Below are positions 43,452 to 52,411 of a stretch of DNA of 64,000 nt, piece after piece. The position numbers were made by a program, and so were the translations under genes. The stretch covers positions 36,026 through 100,025 of the forward strand of contig CAMZDG010000008.1 of the NCBI GenBank assembly GCA_947305245.1. Reading direction: 5' to 3'. Below the pieces are notes generated by a model. The model did no database searches. It was not told the DNA's origin and worked only from the letters and a program-made list of their open reading frames with translations. Numbering within the stretch: position 1 is the first letter of the stretch; each line of letters begins with the position of its first letter. This DNA comes from an uncultured Lachnospiraceae bacterium (GTDB lineage: Bacteria; Bacillota; Clostridia; Lachnospirales; Lachnospiraceae).

Positions 43452-45317
43452 ATGAAAAGAGTTAGAAAGCTTGCGTTGGCATTGGCAGCGATCTTGGTTC
43501 TTATGTGCCTGCTTACCGGGTGCCAGGATCAGTCCGGAGCGTCAAAAGAAAGTGACGAGGAAAAGAAGACGGAGCAGACGGAGAGTTCTTCTTCCGTGGA
43601 CCAGAAGGTGGACGGAGACGGAGAGAGCCAGAAGGCTCCGACATCCATGGAGCTTTACAAGGGATTCCTTGCAGGAGAGGTGCCGGTCTATTTCGACCGC
43701 GTGGATTTTTCCTATTACGCGTATGAAAAAGACGAGGACATTCTTTGCTTTGAGAAGAATAAGGGATATACTCTGAAGGAGTTCATCGGCCGCGTTCAGG
43801 AACTGGACAACGTGGACGAGTATTATTCGGTGTACGTGGACGACGTTTGGTATGCCTTCATAGACTGCGGCAGGGACGGTGAGCCGGAGCTTGTGGTCAG
43901 CATTTTCAATGCAGGTGATGCCTGGAACGTTGGTTCCTATGAATATGTCATTAAGAATTTCGACGGAAAGCTGCAGGCCTGCCATCGGAACAGCGAAGCA
44001 TATCGCGGGCAGGAATGCATGAACAATGACTTTGGCGTGATCTATGAGGCCTGGTACGGCGGCCTGGGATATTACGTCGCCTATTCCATGCTGGATGCCA
44101 ACTGTGAGTATCATTTCCTGTATTCCACGGACTATGAGAACATGAGCGGCGCATGTACCAGTTCCGAGGCGCTGAACAACGCGATCTTTGCGATCCAGAA
44201 CCGCGAGGAGGATGAGACGCTCTTTGAGAGCATCGACCTGGTGTCTTATCGTTTTCAGGAATATGAAGAGGGAGAGGATCCCAATCAGGTTTATTTCTTC
44301 ACCTATGAGTATTATGATTATGATTCGGATGACGGGAGAGGTGAGTGCCCTGCTGAGCTGAAGGCGTTGGTGGAAGAAGCGTTCCAGACGGCGGGAGTCA
44401 AAATCTATTCGAGCGAAGAACTGAAGGCTCGCACGGAGAGCTTGCTTTCCGATGCGGGATTTACGAAGTCTGAGATCAATGACTGGGACAGAGCTTTGGA
44501 CTGGACGGTGATGGAACGCGCAGAGTTCTGGCCCGGGAAGGTGTCGACCGTAAAGACGACGGCGGAGTTTTTGGGAGCGATCGAGGACAATGCCCTGATC
44601 CTTCTTGAGCCCGGCACCTACGACGTGACGAAATGGCTGGTTGATGAAGGCGGCATGGAGAAAACGCCGTACATGGAGTTCGGTGATTATGCCGGCGAGA
44701 ACCCCAAGGGTGTTCTTTATTCCGGTTGGGAAGAGGATTCCTGGGAGGTAGCGATCAATGACGTATGGAATCTGACGATCGCTTCGGCGGATTCGAAGAA
44801 TCCGGCAAGGATCGTCTGCGATTGTTCCCATGCGCTTGTCCTGAATTTTGAGAAATGTGAGTTCTTAAAGCTGGAGAATCTGATCCTTGGTCATGAGGTC
44901 GAGCCGGGATCTTGCAGCGGCGACGTTGTCGGCCTTTTCCATTGCAATTACCCGAGAGTGGAAGGGTGCGACCTGTATGGATGCGGCGCGCATGGAATGG
45001 ACGTTGAACACTGCTCCAACGTCAACCTGACGGATTGCGTGATCCATGACTGTACCTACGGGTGCCTCTATGTTGTGGACTCTGACTACGTGAGCGTGAA
45101 TACCACGAGGTTTGAGGATTGCCAGGAGTTCGACATGTTCGCGGCAATCGACAGCTATTTATATTTTAGCGAGTGCTCCTTTAAGAACCTTCGCGGCAAC
45201 ATGGTCTACGTAGGCGGTGATTCCTTCGTGTCGTTCTGGGAGTGCCAGTATGACGCACAGGCGCTGCAGGGGATCCAGTCATCGAAGGGCTACGGAGACA
45301 GCATCATCGTTTATTAG
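43452..45317 (+). CDS. Lipoprotein with right-handed parallel beta-helix domain
   Basis: The protein has 621 residues. The signal peptide and lipobox LLTGC give a lipid-anchored Cys near residue 24, then an acidic Ser/Glu linker. A unique domain (about 55-370), rich in Tyr and Asp, precedes a right-handed beta-helix region (about 375-610) with the stacked-turn pattern seen in CEFLKLENLILG, CDLYGCGAHGMDVEHCSNVNLTD and CTYGCLYVVDSDYVSVN. Such folds bind or cleave polysaccharides, but I see no lyase catalytic signature. The ATG follows GGGAGGTGCGATC. It is monocistronic, with a terminator after it. Confidence 0.85.
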   Translation: MKRVRKLALALAAILVLMCLLTGCQDQSGASKESDEEKKTEQTESSSSVDQKVDGDGESQKAPTSMELYKGFLAGEVPVYFDRVDFSYYAYEKDEDILCFEKNKGYTLKEFIGRVQELDNVDEYYSVYVDDVWYAFIDCGRDGEPELVVSIFNAGDAWNVGSYEYVIKNFDGKLQACHRNSEAYRGQECMNNDFGVIYEAWYGGLGYYVAYSMLDANCEYHFLYSTDYENMSGACTSSEALNNAIFAIQNREEDETLFESIDLVSYRFQEYEEGEDPNQVYFFTYEYYDYDSDDGRGECPAELKALVEEAFQTAGVKIYSSEELKARTESLLSDAGFTKSEINDWDRALDWTVMERAEFWPGKVSTVKTTAEFLGAIEDNALILLEPGTYDVTKWLVDEGGMEKTPYMEFGDYAGENPKGVLYSGWEEDSWEVAINDVWNLTIASADSKNPARIVCDCSHALVLNFEKCEFLKLENLILGHEVEPGSCSGDVVGLFHCNYPRVEGCDLYGCGAHGMDVEHCSNVNLTDCVIHDCTYGCLYVVDSDYVSVNTTRFEDCQEFDMFAAIDSYLYFSECSFKNLRGNMVYVGGDSFVSFWECQYDAQALQGIQSSKGYGDSIIVY

Positions 45318-45363
45318 ACAAAGTCTGGAAGATGCATTTGAAGTGAATACCTATCAAAAAGAG

Positions 45364-45396
45364 AAGTCGGTCACCGCTTAGGTGGCCGACTTTTTT
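45364..45396 (+). terminator. Rho-independent terminator after the beta-helix lipoprotein
   Basis: A 12-bp stem AAGTCGGTCACC / GGTGGCCGACTT (one wobble) with a 5-nt loop is followed by TTTTTTG. Confidence 0.93.
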
Positions 45397-45442
45397 GTCA
45401 TTGGAAAGAGGGACGGGGAGCTGCCTTCGCAGGCAGGCTCCA

Positions 45443-46312
45443 TTAGTTTTGCAGGTAATGCCTCTTGAATTCGCTGGGAGAGCATCCTTTGTACTTTTGG
45501 AACACGCGGTTAAAGGTGGAAATGCTCTTGAAACCGGATTCCATGGCGATGGTGGTAATGGCGGAATCGGAATCTGCCAGGAGATTCTGGGCCCGCTTTA
45601 GGCGCTGGAGCGTCAAGTACTCCACAAAGTTGCACTGGATCGTCTGCTTGAAGACTCTGGAGAAATAGCAGGAGCTAAAGCCCACGTGGTCTGCCACGCC
45701 GTCCAGCGTCAGGTCCTTGTCGCAGTTCTCCACGATATAGCGGCAGGCTGCGTTGATCTTGTCGATCGTGCGGTTGCTTCCCTGCAGGATCGTGGGATCC
45801 TTGGGAAGGAGCGTATTTTGCAGGAAGCGGCCAAATTCCATGAAGAGTTCATAAACACAGATCAGCTCCTCCACGCCGTGGAAGAGGCTCTGGGACTTTC
45901 TTACGTCCACGAGCTGACTGAGCTTTGCATGCATATATTCAGCCAGATATTCCATCTCGGGATCGTCGCGGCGGATCAAGTGATAATTGCGGAAGAGATG
46001 CGCATAGGACGCAAATTCCGGAAGATCCGTGAGGAGCGATGACGAGAACTGAATTCCCAGGAGAGAGGTGTCCGCGTTGGACTCCACGGCATGCATTTCA
46101 CTCGACCAGATGAGGAGCGTGTCTCCGGGATGCATTTCATAAACGGTCTGATCGACGACGATCTTAGGATAGGATTTTCCCGGAGCATCCATGGGATAGA
46201 AGATCATTTCGGTAAAGTGATGCCAGTGCAAACCATATTTTGTCGGAACAACAGGGATCACGTTGATGGGCTGGGGAAAGTAAAAACGCTCTGGTTTCTT
46301 GTTATTTGTCAT
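45443..46312 (-). CDS. AraC family transcriptional regulator with cupin sensor
   Basis: The protein has 290 residues from the ATG ending at 46312 (GAGGAAAAGC upstream); earlier in-frame ATGs lack ribosome sites. An N-terminal cupin-like sensor (about 15-130: GLHWHHFTEMIFYP, VYEMHPGDTLLIW) precedes two AraC helix-turn-helix motifs (about 190-290: LTLDGVADHVGFSSCYFSRVFK and ITTIAMESGFKSISTFNRVFQKYKG). It is likely a sugar- or metabolite-responsive activator. It is convergent to the lipoprotein gene and divergent from the MATE pump, its possible target. Confidence 0.93.
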   Translation of the reverse strand: MTNNKKPERFYFPQPINVIPVVPTKYGLHWHHFTEMIFYPMDAPGKSYPKIVVDQTVYEMHPGDTLLIWSSEMHAVESNADTSLLGIQFSSSLLTDLPEFASYAHLFRNYHLIRRDDPEMEYLAEYMHAKLSQLVDVRKSQSLFHGVEELICVYELFMEFGRFLQNTLLPKDPTILQGSNRTIDKINAACRYIVENCDKDLTLDGVADHVGFSSCYFSRVFKQTIQCNFVEYLTLQRLKRAQNLLADSDSAITTIAMESGFKSISTFNRVFQKYKGCSPSEFKRHYLQN

Positions 46313-46583
46313 GCTTTTCCTCGTTTCCATTAAAATAATGATTAAAAATTGACATTTACAGGGTTGAAAAATCAGGGACCATGGCAAAAATTACAGATTA
46401 TAATTAAAATCTAAGCTATTTTTGTGCAAAAGTCAAGAAGAATTATAAATGACAAAAAATGGGTATATCAAGGCAAGGGCTGATTGGAAGAAAAAAAGAA
46501 AGGTGATAGGATAAAGCTAAAGACGGAACAAGAAATAGGAATTGGAAAACGGGTCCCGAAGGGCCCTGAGAGGACGAAAAACA

Positions 46584-47993
46584 GTGAGTCAGACAACAAA
46601 CATGACAACGGGAAGCCCCGCAAGGCACATCCTAAAATTTGCACTTCCCCTGCTCATCGGTAACATATTTCAGCAATTATACAACATGGTGGATTCCATG
46701 GTCGTCGGAAACTTTGTCGGTTCGAACGCGCTGGCAGCCGTCGGAACCTGCGGTTCTACCAATTTTTTGTTTTTTTCCCTAAGCTCCGGACTTGCCATCG
46801 GCATCGGAGTGATCGTTTCGCAGTATTATGGCGCAAATGATGAGGAGAATGTTCGGGCAACCATTGCGAATTCTTTCTATGTCCTGATCACGGCGTCCCT
46901 TGTGGTGAGTCTGATCGGATTTACGGCGGCCCCTTCAATCCTTCGGCTGCTTAAGGTGCCTCAGTCCATTCTGGGATATTCCATTTTATATATGAGAACG
47001 ACCTGCATGGGCATCATCGGCATCGCCACGTATAATGGTGTCTCCGCCATCCTGAGGGCGCTGGGAGATTCCAGGACGCCGCTTTATTTTTTGATCCTGT
47101 CAAGCCTGGTGAACGTCGTTTTGGACCTGACGTTCGTGGCGGCCTTTGGCATGGGCGTGTTCGGCGTGGCTCTGGCGACCATTCTGTCCCAGTATATCTC
47201 GGCGATCAGCTGTCTGATCTATGCCTTCCTGAAGGTGCCTTATTTTAAGCTGACCCGCGAGGAGCTAAAGCCCCACGGCGTGATCATCGCAAGGTCCTTC
47301 CGACTGGGCGTTCCCATCGCGCTGCAAAGCTCCATGATCGCCGTCTCCTGCATGGTATTGCAGGGCGTCGTCAATGGCTTTGGCGAGACTGTCATGGCGG
47401 CGTACACCGTCATTGCAAGGATCGAGCAGCTCGTGCAGCAGCCGTATTCCTCCCTCGCGAGCGCCGTGACGACCTATTCCGGACAGAACATTGGCGCGGG
47501 CAACGTGGAGCGCGTACGAAAGGGCTTCCGCCAGTCCGTCATGATGGCAGCCATCTTTAGCATGGCAATGATCCCCGTCATGTATCTCGGCGGCGAATCT
47601 CTGATCCGACTCTTTGTCAAGGACAATCCGGAGACGGTCCGGATCGCGACGAGGGCGCTTCGCATGACGAGTCTTTGCTACTTTGGCCTTGGCATGATCT
47701 ATGTTCCGAGAGGCTTGATGAACGGCTGCGGAGACGCGGCGTTCTCGATGATCAACGGCATCTCCGAGGTGATCTGCCGCGTGGCGTTTGCCCACGTATT
47801 CACCGGGATCCCCGTGATCGGATATTGGGGCGTATGGCTCACGACCGGTGCCACTTGGGTGATGACCGGAGCGGTCTGCCTGATCCGTTACTTCCAGGGA
47901 GCATGGAAAAACAAGGCGATCACGCGTCCTTTTTCGCAAAATGCACAAAACGAACCTAGAATATACTGCGCAAAATCAACAAAAATGATTTAA
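46584..47993 (+). CDS. MATE family efflux transporter
   Basis: The protein has about 469 residues from GTG 46584 (AGAGGA nine bases upstream); TTG 46542 and ATG 46602 are alternatives. It has twelve hydrophobic segments. Family landmarks: PARHILKFALPLLIGNIFQQLYNMVDSMVVG in helix 1 and YSGQNIGAGNVERVRKG after helix 7. It would export cationic drugs or metabolites by Na+ or H+ antiport. The AraC regulator is transcribed away from it across a 270-base AT-rich gap. Confidence 0.92.
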   Translation: MSQTTNMTTGSPARHILKFALPLLIGNIFQQLYNMVDSMVVGNFVGSNALAAVGTCGSTNFLFFSLSSGLAIGIGVIVSQYYGANDEENVRATIANSFYVLITASLVVSLIGFTAAPSILRLLKVPQSILGYSILYMRTTCMGIIGIATYNGVSAILRALGDSRTPLYFLILSSLVNVVLDLTFVAAFGMGVFGVALATILSQYISAISCLIYAFLKVPYFKLTREELKPHGVIIARSFRLGVPIALQSSMIAVSCMVLQGVVNGFGETVMAAYTVIARIEQLVQQPYSSLASAVTTYSGQNIGAGNVERVRKGFRQSVMMAAIFSMAMIPVMYLGGESLIRLFVKDNPETVRIATRALRMTSLCYFGLGMIYVPRGLMNGCGDAAFSMINGISEVICRVAFAHVFTGIPVIGYWGVWLTTGATWVMTGAVCLIRYFQGAWKNKAITRPFSQNAQNEPRIYCAKSTKMI

Positions 47994-48007
47994 ATTCTGA
48001 AAATTTG

Positions 48008-48037
48008 CTGACAAACACAGAAATAATCTGCTATAAT
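48008..48037 (+). promoter_or_regulatory. Sigma-A promoter of carD
   Basis: CTGACA (48008-48013), an 18-bp spacer and perfect TATAAT (48032-48037). Confidence 0.7.
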
Positions 48038-48110
48038 GTTATATGTGGGAAAATAGCGATATAGCCTCGCGGAGGACGCGGGATGGCAGATGAAGTAAGG
48101 GAGTGTTTTT

Positions 48111-48683
48111 GTGTTTGGCAAGGGTGAATACGTAGTGTGTGGGAGCAAAGGGGTATGCACGGTGGAAAGCGTGATGAAGCTGAGCATGCCTGGCGTGAGC
48201 GGGGATCGGGAGTATTATGTCCTGAAGCCCCTCTATAATTATGCAACCACGGTCTACATCCCCGTTGACGCGGGGAAGGAATCCATGCGGGGCGTACTCT
48301 CCGAGGCGGAGGCAAAGCAGCTGATCCATGCCATGGACGGCATTGCGCCCATTTCCATTGCCAACGACAAGATGCTCGAGCAGGAGTATCGCGGCTGTAT
48401 GCGCACGAATCTGTGTGAGGAGTGGGTCCGCATTCTGAAGACGACCTATCAGCGAAAGATCAAGCGCCAGGAGATGGGACGCAAGGTGACGGCGGTGGAC
48501 GCGAAGTACTCGAGGATCGCCGAGGACAGCCTGTACGGAGAGCTGGCCATTGCGCTTGGCATTCCCAAGGAAGAGGTCCCGGCTTACATTGCGCGTGAGA
48601 TGCATCAGGATACGCCGGAGCCCGTAGAGAAAAAGAAGTCGAAAAGAACGAAAAAAATCAAAGAAAGCGAAAAAATAACTTGA
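48111..48683 (+). CDS. CarD family transcriptional regulator
   Basis: The protein has 190 residues. The N-terminal CarD/RID Tudor-like domain (1-60: GKGEYVVCGSKGVCTVESV, REYYVLKPLYNYATTVYIPVD) binds the RNA polymerase beta lobe; the helical C-terminal domain (70-165) binds DNA at the -10 upstream edge. The Lys-rich tail (KKKSKRTKKIKESEK) is likely flexible. The start is GTG 48111 with AAGGGAG seven bases upstream. CarD proteins stabilise open complexes at rRNA and other promoters. Its stop codon overlaps the -35 box of the infC operon. Confidence 0.93.
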   Translation: MFGKGEYVVCGSKGVCTVESVMKLSMPGVSGDREYYVLKPLYNYATTVYIPVDAGKESMRGVLSEAEAKQLIHAMDGIAPISIANDKMLEQEYRGCMRTNLCEEWVRILKTTYQRKIKRQEMGRKVTAVDAKYSRIAEDSLYGELAIALGIPKEEVPAYIAREMHQDTPEPVEKKKSKRTKKIKESEKIT

Positions 48684-48708
48684 CGTGGCGGGAAAGCCGT
48701 GTTATGTT
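48680..48708 (+). promoter_or_regulatory. Sigma-A promoter of infC-rpmI-rplT
   Basis: TTGACG (48680-48685), a 17-bp spacer and TATGTT (48703-48708). The -35 overlaps the carD stop codon. Confidence 0.75.
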
Positions 48709-48716
48709 ATTTGAGT

Positions 48717-48900
48717 GTGTGAAGGAACTTCACGCAACCATATTGCAAGCAGAGTATCCACTCTCACCTTACGGCAATCGGGCCAGTAAGCGTTCATAAC
48801 TTTTTTGAAAAGCGTTCGCACGTCTATTTTGTGCATATTTGGGCGGTTTGTCAAGGCAGGTGGATAGTTATGCTATTCACCTTTTTTATTTCATTATGAC
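48717..48900 (+). promoter_or_regulatory. infC leader with attenuator, L20-leader type
   Basis: The leader of about 190 bases starts with a hairpin (GTGTGAAG / CTTCACGC, about 48717-48735) and ends with an intrinsic terminator: GGTGGATAG (48859-48867) pairs with CTATTCACC (48873-48881), loop TTATG, then TTTTTT (48882-48887). It precedes the infC ribosome site by 13 bases. In Bacillus, ribosomal protein L20 binds such a leader and triggers termination. L20-leader identity is inferred from position and architecture. Confidence 0.75.
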
Positions 48901-48913
48901 GGAGGGCAAAGCC

Positions 48914-49420
48914 ATTAGCGAATTAATGATCAATGAGGAGATCCGCGACAAGGAAGTACGCGTGATCGGAGAAGCTGGACAGCAACTTGGGATTATGTCT
49001 TCGAGAGAAGCATTGGCACTGGCAGAGGAGGCAGGACTGGATCTGGTGAAGATCGCACCCACCGCGCAGCCGCCTGTTTGCAGGATCGTGGACTACGGAA
49101 AGTTCAAGTATGAGCAGCTCCGCAAGGAGAAGGAAGCAAAGAAGAAGCAGAAGGTGACGGAAGTCAAGGAAATCCGTCTTTCTCCCAACATTGACACCAA
49201 TGATCTGAACACGAAGATGAATGCGGCGAGAAAGTTCCTGACCAAGGGAGACAGGGTAAAGGTGACGCTTCGTTTCCGCGGACGTGAGATGGCGCACATG
49301 AATACCAGCAAGCACATCTTGGATGATTTCGCTCAGAATCTGTCTGACGTTGCAGTGATGGAAAAGGCACCCAAGGTGGAAGGCAGAAGTATGACCATGT
49401 TTTTAACTGAGAAGCGATAG
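48914..49420 (+). CDS. infC: Translation initiation factor IF-3, with ATT start codon
   Basis: The protein has 168 residues from ATT 48914, placed seven bases after GGAGGG. Upstream codons in the same frame run through the attenuator and cannot be coding; the next ATG (48926) is too far from the ribosome site. N-domain ISELMINEEIRDKEVRVIGE...QLGIMSSREAL, a lysine-rich linker around 75-90, C-domain ...VTLRFRGREMAHMNTSKHIL. ATT starts in infC are a conserved self-control: IF-3 rejects non-canonical starts, limiting its own synthesis. It is first in the infC-rpmI-rplT operon. Confidence 0.95.
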   Translation: MSELMINEEIRDKEVRVIGEAGQQLGIMSSREALALAEEAGLDLVKIAPTAQPPVCRIVDYGKFKYEQLRKEKEAKKKQKVTEVKEIRLSPNIDTNDLNTKMNAARKFLTKGDRVKVTLRFRGREMAHMNTSKHILDDFAQNLSDVAVMEKAPKVEGRSMTMFLTEKR

Positions 49421-49489
49421 ATCGACGCATGTCACGCCGAATCGCAGAAGTTAAAATAGAAGAAAGAAGAGTTTAGGAGGAAAACAGTC

Positions 49490-49687
49490 ATGCCAAAAAT
49501 GAAGACAAGCAAGTCAGCGGCAAAGCGTTTTAAGGTAACGGGAACCGGTAAGTTAAAGAGAGCTAAGGCATATAAGAGCCACATTCTGACGAAGAAGTCC
49601 ACAAAGAGAAAGCGCAATCTCAGACAGCCTGCTATTACCGATGCAACGAACGTAAAGAACATGAAGAAGATTCTTCCTTACCTGTAA
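49490..49687 (+). CDS. rpmI: 50S ribosomal protein L35
   Basis: The protein has 65 residues and is highly basic. It starts [20 protein letters not shown], the family signature, and ends [16 protein letters not shown] ([11 protein letters not shown]). The ATG follows TTAGGAGGAAAACAGTC. Second gene of the infC operon. Confidence 0.98.
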   Translation: MPKMKTSKSAAKRFKVTGTGKLKRAKAYKSHILTKKSTKRKRNLRQPAITDATNVKNMKKILPYL

Positions 49688-49751
49688 GGGTTCGTTGAAG
49701 AGTTATTGACGCTAAGGGAAATGATTAATTTAGGTATGGAGGAAAAAAGAG

Positions 49752-50108
49752 ATGGCAAGAATTAAAGGTGGCTTAAACGCCAAGAAGAAGCATAATAGAG
49801 TATTAAAGCTTGCAAAGGGCTACAGAGGAGCAAGAAGCAAGCAGTACAGAGTAGCAAAGCAGTCCGTTATGAGAGCTCTGACCAGCGCATACGCAGGCAG
49901 AAAGCAGAAGAAGCGTCAGTTCAGACAGCTGTGGATCGCTCGTATCAACGCAGCAGCAAGACTGAATGGCCTTTCCTACAGCAAGTTCATGTATGGTCTG
50001 AAGCTGGCTGGCATCGAGATGAACAGAAAGATGCTCGCAGAGATGGCAGTAAGCGATGCAGAGGGCTTCAAGAGCCTTGCTGAAGTTGCAAAGAGCAAGA
50101 TCGCATAA
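49752..50108 (+). CDS. rplT: 50S ribosomal protein L20
   Basis: The protein has 118 residues, basic, with the long N-terminal extension [20 protein letters not shown] and the globular part [21 protein letters not shown]20 nucleates 50S assembly and in Firmicutes represses its own operon through the infC leader. The ATG follows GGAGGAAAAAAG. It is the last gene before a strong terminator. Confidence 0.98.
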   Translation: MARIKGGLNAKKKHNRVLKLAKGYRGARSKQYRVAKQSVMRALTSAYAGRKQKKRQFRQLWIARINAAARLNGLSYSKFMYGLKLAGIEMNRKMLAEMAVSDAEGFKSLAEVAKSKIA

Positions 50109-50154
50109 AAAAAGCTTGTAAAATCATAAGCTTTGTCATAAGATAGAAATGGAC

Positions 50155-50189
50155 AAAGGAGTCCTTACCGATGGGTAGGGGCTCCTTTT
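50155..50189 (+). terminator. Rho-independent terminator of infC-rpmI-rplT
   Basis: A 15-bp stem (50155-50169 with 50174-50188, two G-T wobbles, loop GATG) is followed by a short T-run TTTTACACTTTTTT. Confidence 0.85.
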
Positions 50190-50216
50190 ACACTTTTTTA
50201 GGAGGTTAGGGTTTTT

Positions 50217-52058
50217 ATGTGCGGAATTGTCGGATTTGTGGGAGAGCATCAGGCGGCGCCGATCCTGCTGGACGGACTGTCAAAACTGGAATACAGAGGA
50301 TATGATTCTGCGGGAATTGTCGTCAGGGACGGCGATAAGCAGGCGGAGATCGTAAAGGCGAAGGGGCGCCTTCGCATTCTGTCGGAGAAGACCAATGCGG
50401 GGCAATCCGTTCCGGGCTGCTGCGGTATCGGGCACACGCGCTGGGCAACGCACGGGGAGCCTTCCGAGATCAATGCGCATCCCCACGTGAGCGGTGACGA
50501 CATGAACGTCGTGGCCGTACATAACGGCATTATTGAGAACTATCAGGAAATCCGCGAGAAGCTGATCCGTAAGGGCTATAAGTTCTATTCTCAGACCGAC
50601 ACGGAGGTTCTGGTCAAGTACGTGGATTACTATTACAAGAAATACGGCATGGGCCCCATCGACGCCATCGCAAAGACCATGGTGCGCGTGCGCGGTTCCT
50701 ATGCGCTGGCAGTGATGTTCAAGGATTTCCCCGGCGAGATCTACGTGGCGCGTAAGGACAGCCCCATGATCCTCGGCGTGGAGAACGGCGAGTCCTATAT
50801 CGCTTCTGACGTTCCTGCCATCTTAAAATACGCGAGAAACGTTTATTACATTGGAAACCTTGAGATGGCAAGGGTTCGCGCAGGAGAGGTAACCTTCTTT
50901 AACCTGGACGGCGACGTCATCGAGAAGGAACTCACCGAGATCACCTGGGATGCGGAAGCAGCGGAAAAGGGCGGCTTCGAGCATTTCATGATCAAGGAGA
51001 TCCACGAGCAGCCCAGAGCCGTGCTGGATACCCTGAATTCGGCGATCAAGGACGGGAAGATCGACCTGAGCGAGGTTGGCCTTTCCGAGGAGGAGATCAA
51101 GGACATTCATCAGATCCATATCGTGGCATGCGGCAGTGCTTACCACGTGGGCGTCGTGACGCAGTACGTGATGGAAGACCTTGCAAAGATCCCCGTGCGA
51201 GTGGAGTTCGCGTCGGAGTTCCGTTATCGCAATCCTCTGCTGAACGAAAAGGATCTTGTCGTGATCATCAGCCAGTCCGGTGAGACGGCGGATTCCCTGG
51301 CGGCGCTTCGCCTGGCCAAGGAAAAGGGCGTGAAGACCCTCGGCATCGTGAACGTGATCGGTTCCACCATCGCAAGAGAGGCGGACAACGTGTTTTATAC
51401 CATGGCAGGTCCTGAGATCGCCGTGGCGACGACGAAGGCTTACAGCGCGCAGCTGATCGCAGGATATCTGCTCTCGTTGCAGTTTGCGCTGGTGCGCGGC
51501 GCCGTGGACGAGGCACAGTATGACCATCTGATCGCAGAGCTTTTGACCCTTCCCGGAAAGATTGAGAAGGTGCTCGAGGACAAGGAGCGCATCCAGTGGT
51601 TTGCATCGAAGTTCGCGGCAGCAAAGGACGTATTCTTCCTCGGCAGAGGCATCGATTATGCCATCAGCCTGGAGGGGAGCCTGAAAATGAAGGAGATCAG
51701 CTATATTCACAGCGAGGCCTATGCGGCGGGTGAATTAAAGCATGGCACCATCACCCTCATCGAGGAGGGCACCATGGTCATCAGCGTGCTGACCCAGAAA
51801 GAGCTTTTCGAGAAGATGATCAGCAACATGGTGGAGGTAAAGAGCCGCGGGGCTTATCTCATGGGCCTGACCACCTATGGAAATTACAGCATTGAGGATA
51901 CGGCGAACTTCAGCGTCTTCGTTCCTCAGATCGACCAGCATTTTGCTGCCAGCCTTGCCGTTGTGCCGCTGCAGCTCCTTGGGTACTACGTAAGCCTTGC
52001 AAGAGGACTGGACGTCGATAAGCCCAGGAACCTCGCCAAGAGCGTTACGGTAGAGTAA
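50217..52058 (+). CDS. glmS: Glucosamine-6-phosphate synthase (glutamine-fructose-6-P aminotransferase)
   Basis: The protein has 613 residues. Cys1 of the class-II glutaminase (MCGIVGFVGE), with HTRWATHGEPSEINAHPH and the NGIIENYQEIRE helix. Two SIS sugar-isomerase domains follow (VACGSAYHVGVV, ISQSGETADSL; GRGIDYAISLEGSLKMKEISYIHSEAY). The C-terminus DKPRNLAKSVTVE is canonical. It makes glucosamine-6-phosphate for cell wall synthesis. The ATG follows TTAGGAGGTTAGGGTTTTT. Only 108 bases separate it from rplT and no glmS ribozyme is visible, so control must differ from that of Bacillus. Confidence 0.98.
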   Translation: MCGIVGFVGEHQAAPILLDGLSKLEYRGYDSAGIVVRDGDKQAEIVKAKGRLRILSEKTNAGQSVPGCCGIGHTRWATHGEPSEINAHPHVSGDDMNVVAVHNGIIENYQEIREKLIRKGYKFYSQTDTEVLVKYVDYYYKKYGMGPIDAIAKTMVRVRGSYALAVMFKDFPGEIYVARKDSPMILGVENGESYIASDVPAILKYARNVYYIGNLEMARVRAGEVTFFNLDGDVIEKELTEITWDAEAAEKGGFEHFMIKEIHEQPRAVLDTLNSAIKDGKIDLSEVGLSEEEIKDIHQIHIVACGSAYHVGVVTQYVMEDLAKIPVRVEFASEFRYRNPLLNEKDLVVIISQSGETADSLAALRLAKEKGVKTLGIVNVIGSTIAREADNVFYTMAGPEIAVATTKAYSAQLIAGYLLSLQFALVRGAVDEAQYDHLIAELLTLPGKIEKVLEDKERIQWFASKFAAAKDVFFLGRGIDYAISLEGSLKMKEISYIHSEAYAAGELKHGTITLIEEGTMVISVLTQKELFEKMISNMVEVKSRGAYLMGLTTYGNYSIEDTANFSVFVPQIDQHFAASLAVVPLQLLGYYVSLARGLDVDKPRNLAKSVTVE

Positions 52059-52086
52059 TTGTGATAAAGAGATTTGAGATGGACTC

Positions 52087-52141
52087 GGGCCCGGCTTGGA
52101 GTTTTCTCACAGGTTTGTGAGAGAGCGTCCAAGCCGGGCCC
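52087..52141 (+). terminator. Very stable two-stage hairpin after glmS, without T-run
   Basis: The outer 14-bp perfect stem (52087-52100 GGGCCCGGCTTGGA with 52128-52141) encloses an inner 7-bp hairpin TCTCACA / TGTGAGA (52105-52111 with 52116-52122). Downstream is CTCGCATTATTATAAC, not a T-run. It probably protects or ends the glmS mRNA. The rest of 52059-52411 shows only the promoter at 52332-52360. Confidence 0.7.
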
Positions 52142-52331
52142 TCGCATTATTATAACAATGGTTATGTGGATTTGCTTGAATATTGTGAGGCAGTGTGAGA
52201 AAATAAAAGTAAGTAAGTCGTGCTTGGGAGGTTGGGTTATGGATGGGTTGCAGGTGATTATCAGGTCTCTACTTTGATGATTTAAAGCAGGTGGAGCAGG
52301 GGAAGGGATGAAACATAGGGCCGCAAGCGGC

Positions 52332-52360
52332 TTGTGAAATCAGGGCTTTTATGGTATAAT
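52332..52360 (+). promoter_or_regulatory. Sigma-A promoter of the ParB/HAD genes
   Basis: TTGTGA (52332-52337), a 17-bp spacer and perfect TATAAT (52355-52360), about 50 bases before the ATG at 52412. Confidence 0.8.
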
Positions 52361-52411
52361 TATATATTAATCTACAGGTTGACGGCTTTTTTGGAGAGAA
52401 GGAGGATCGGC

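Noticed and set aside
50109..50216. glmS ribozyme
   Set aside because: The gap is 108 bases, holds a terminator hairpin, and shows no ribozyme core.
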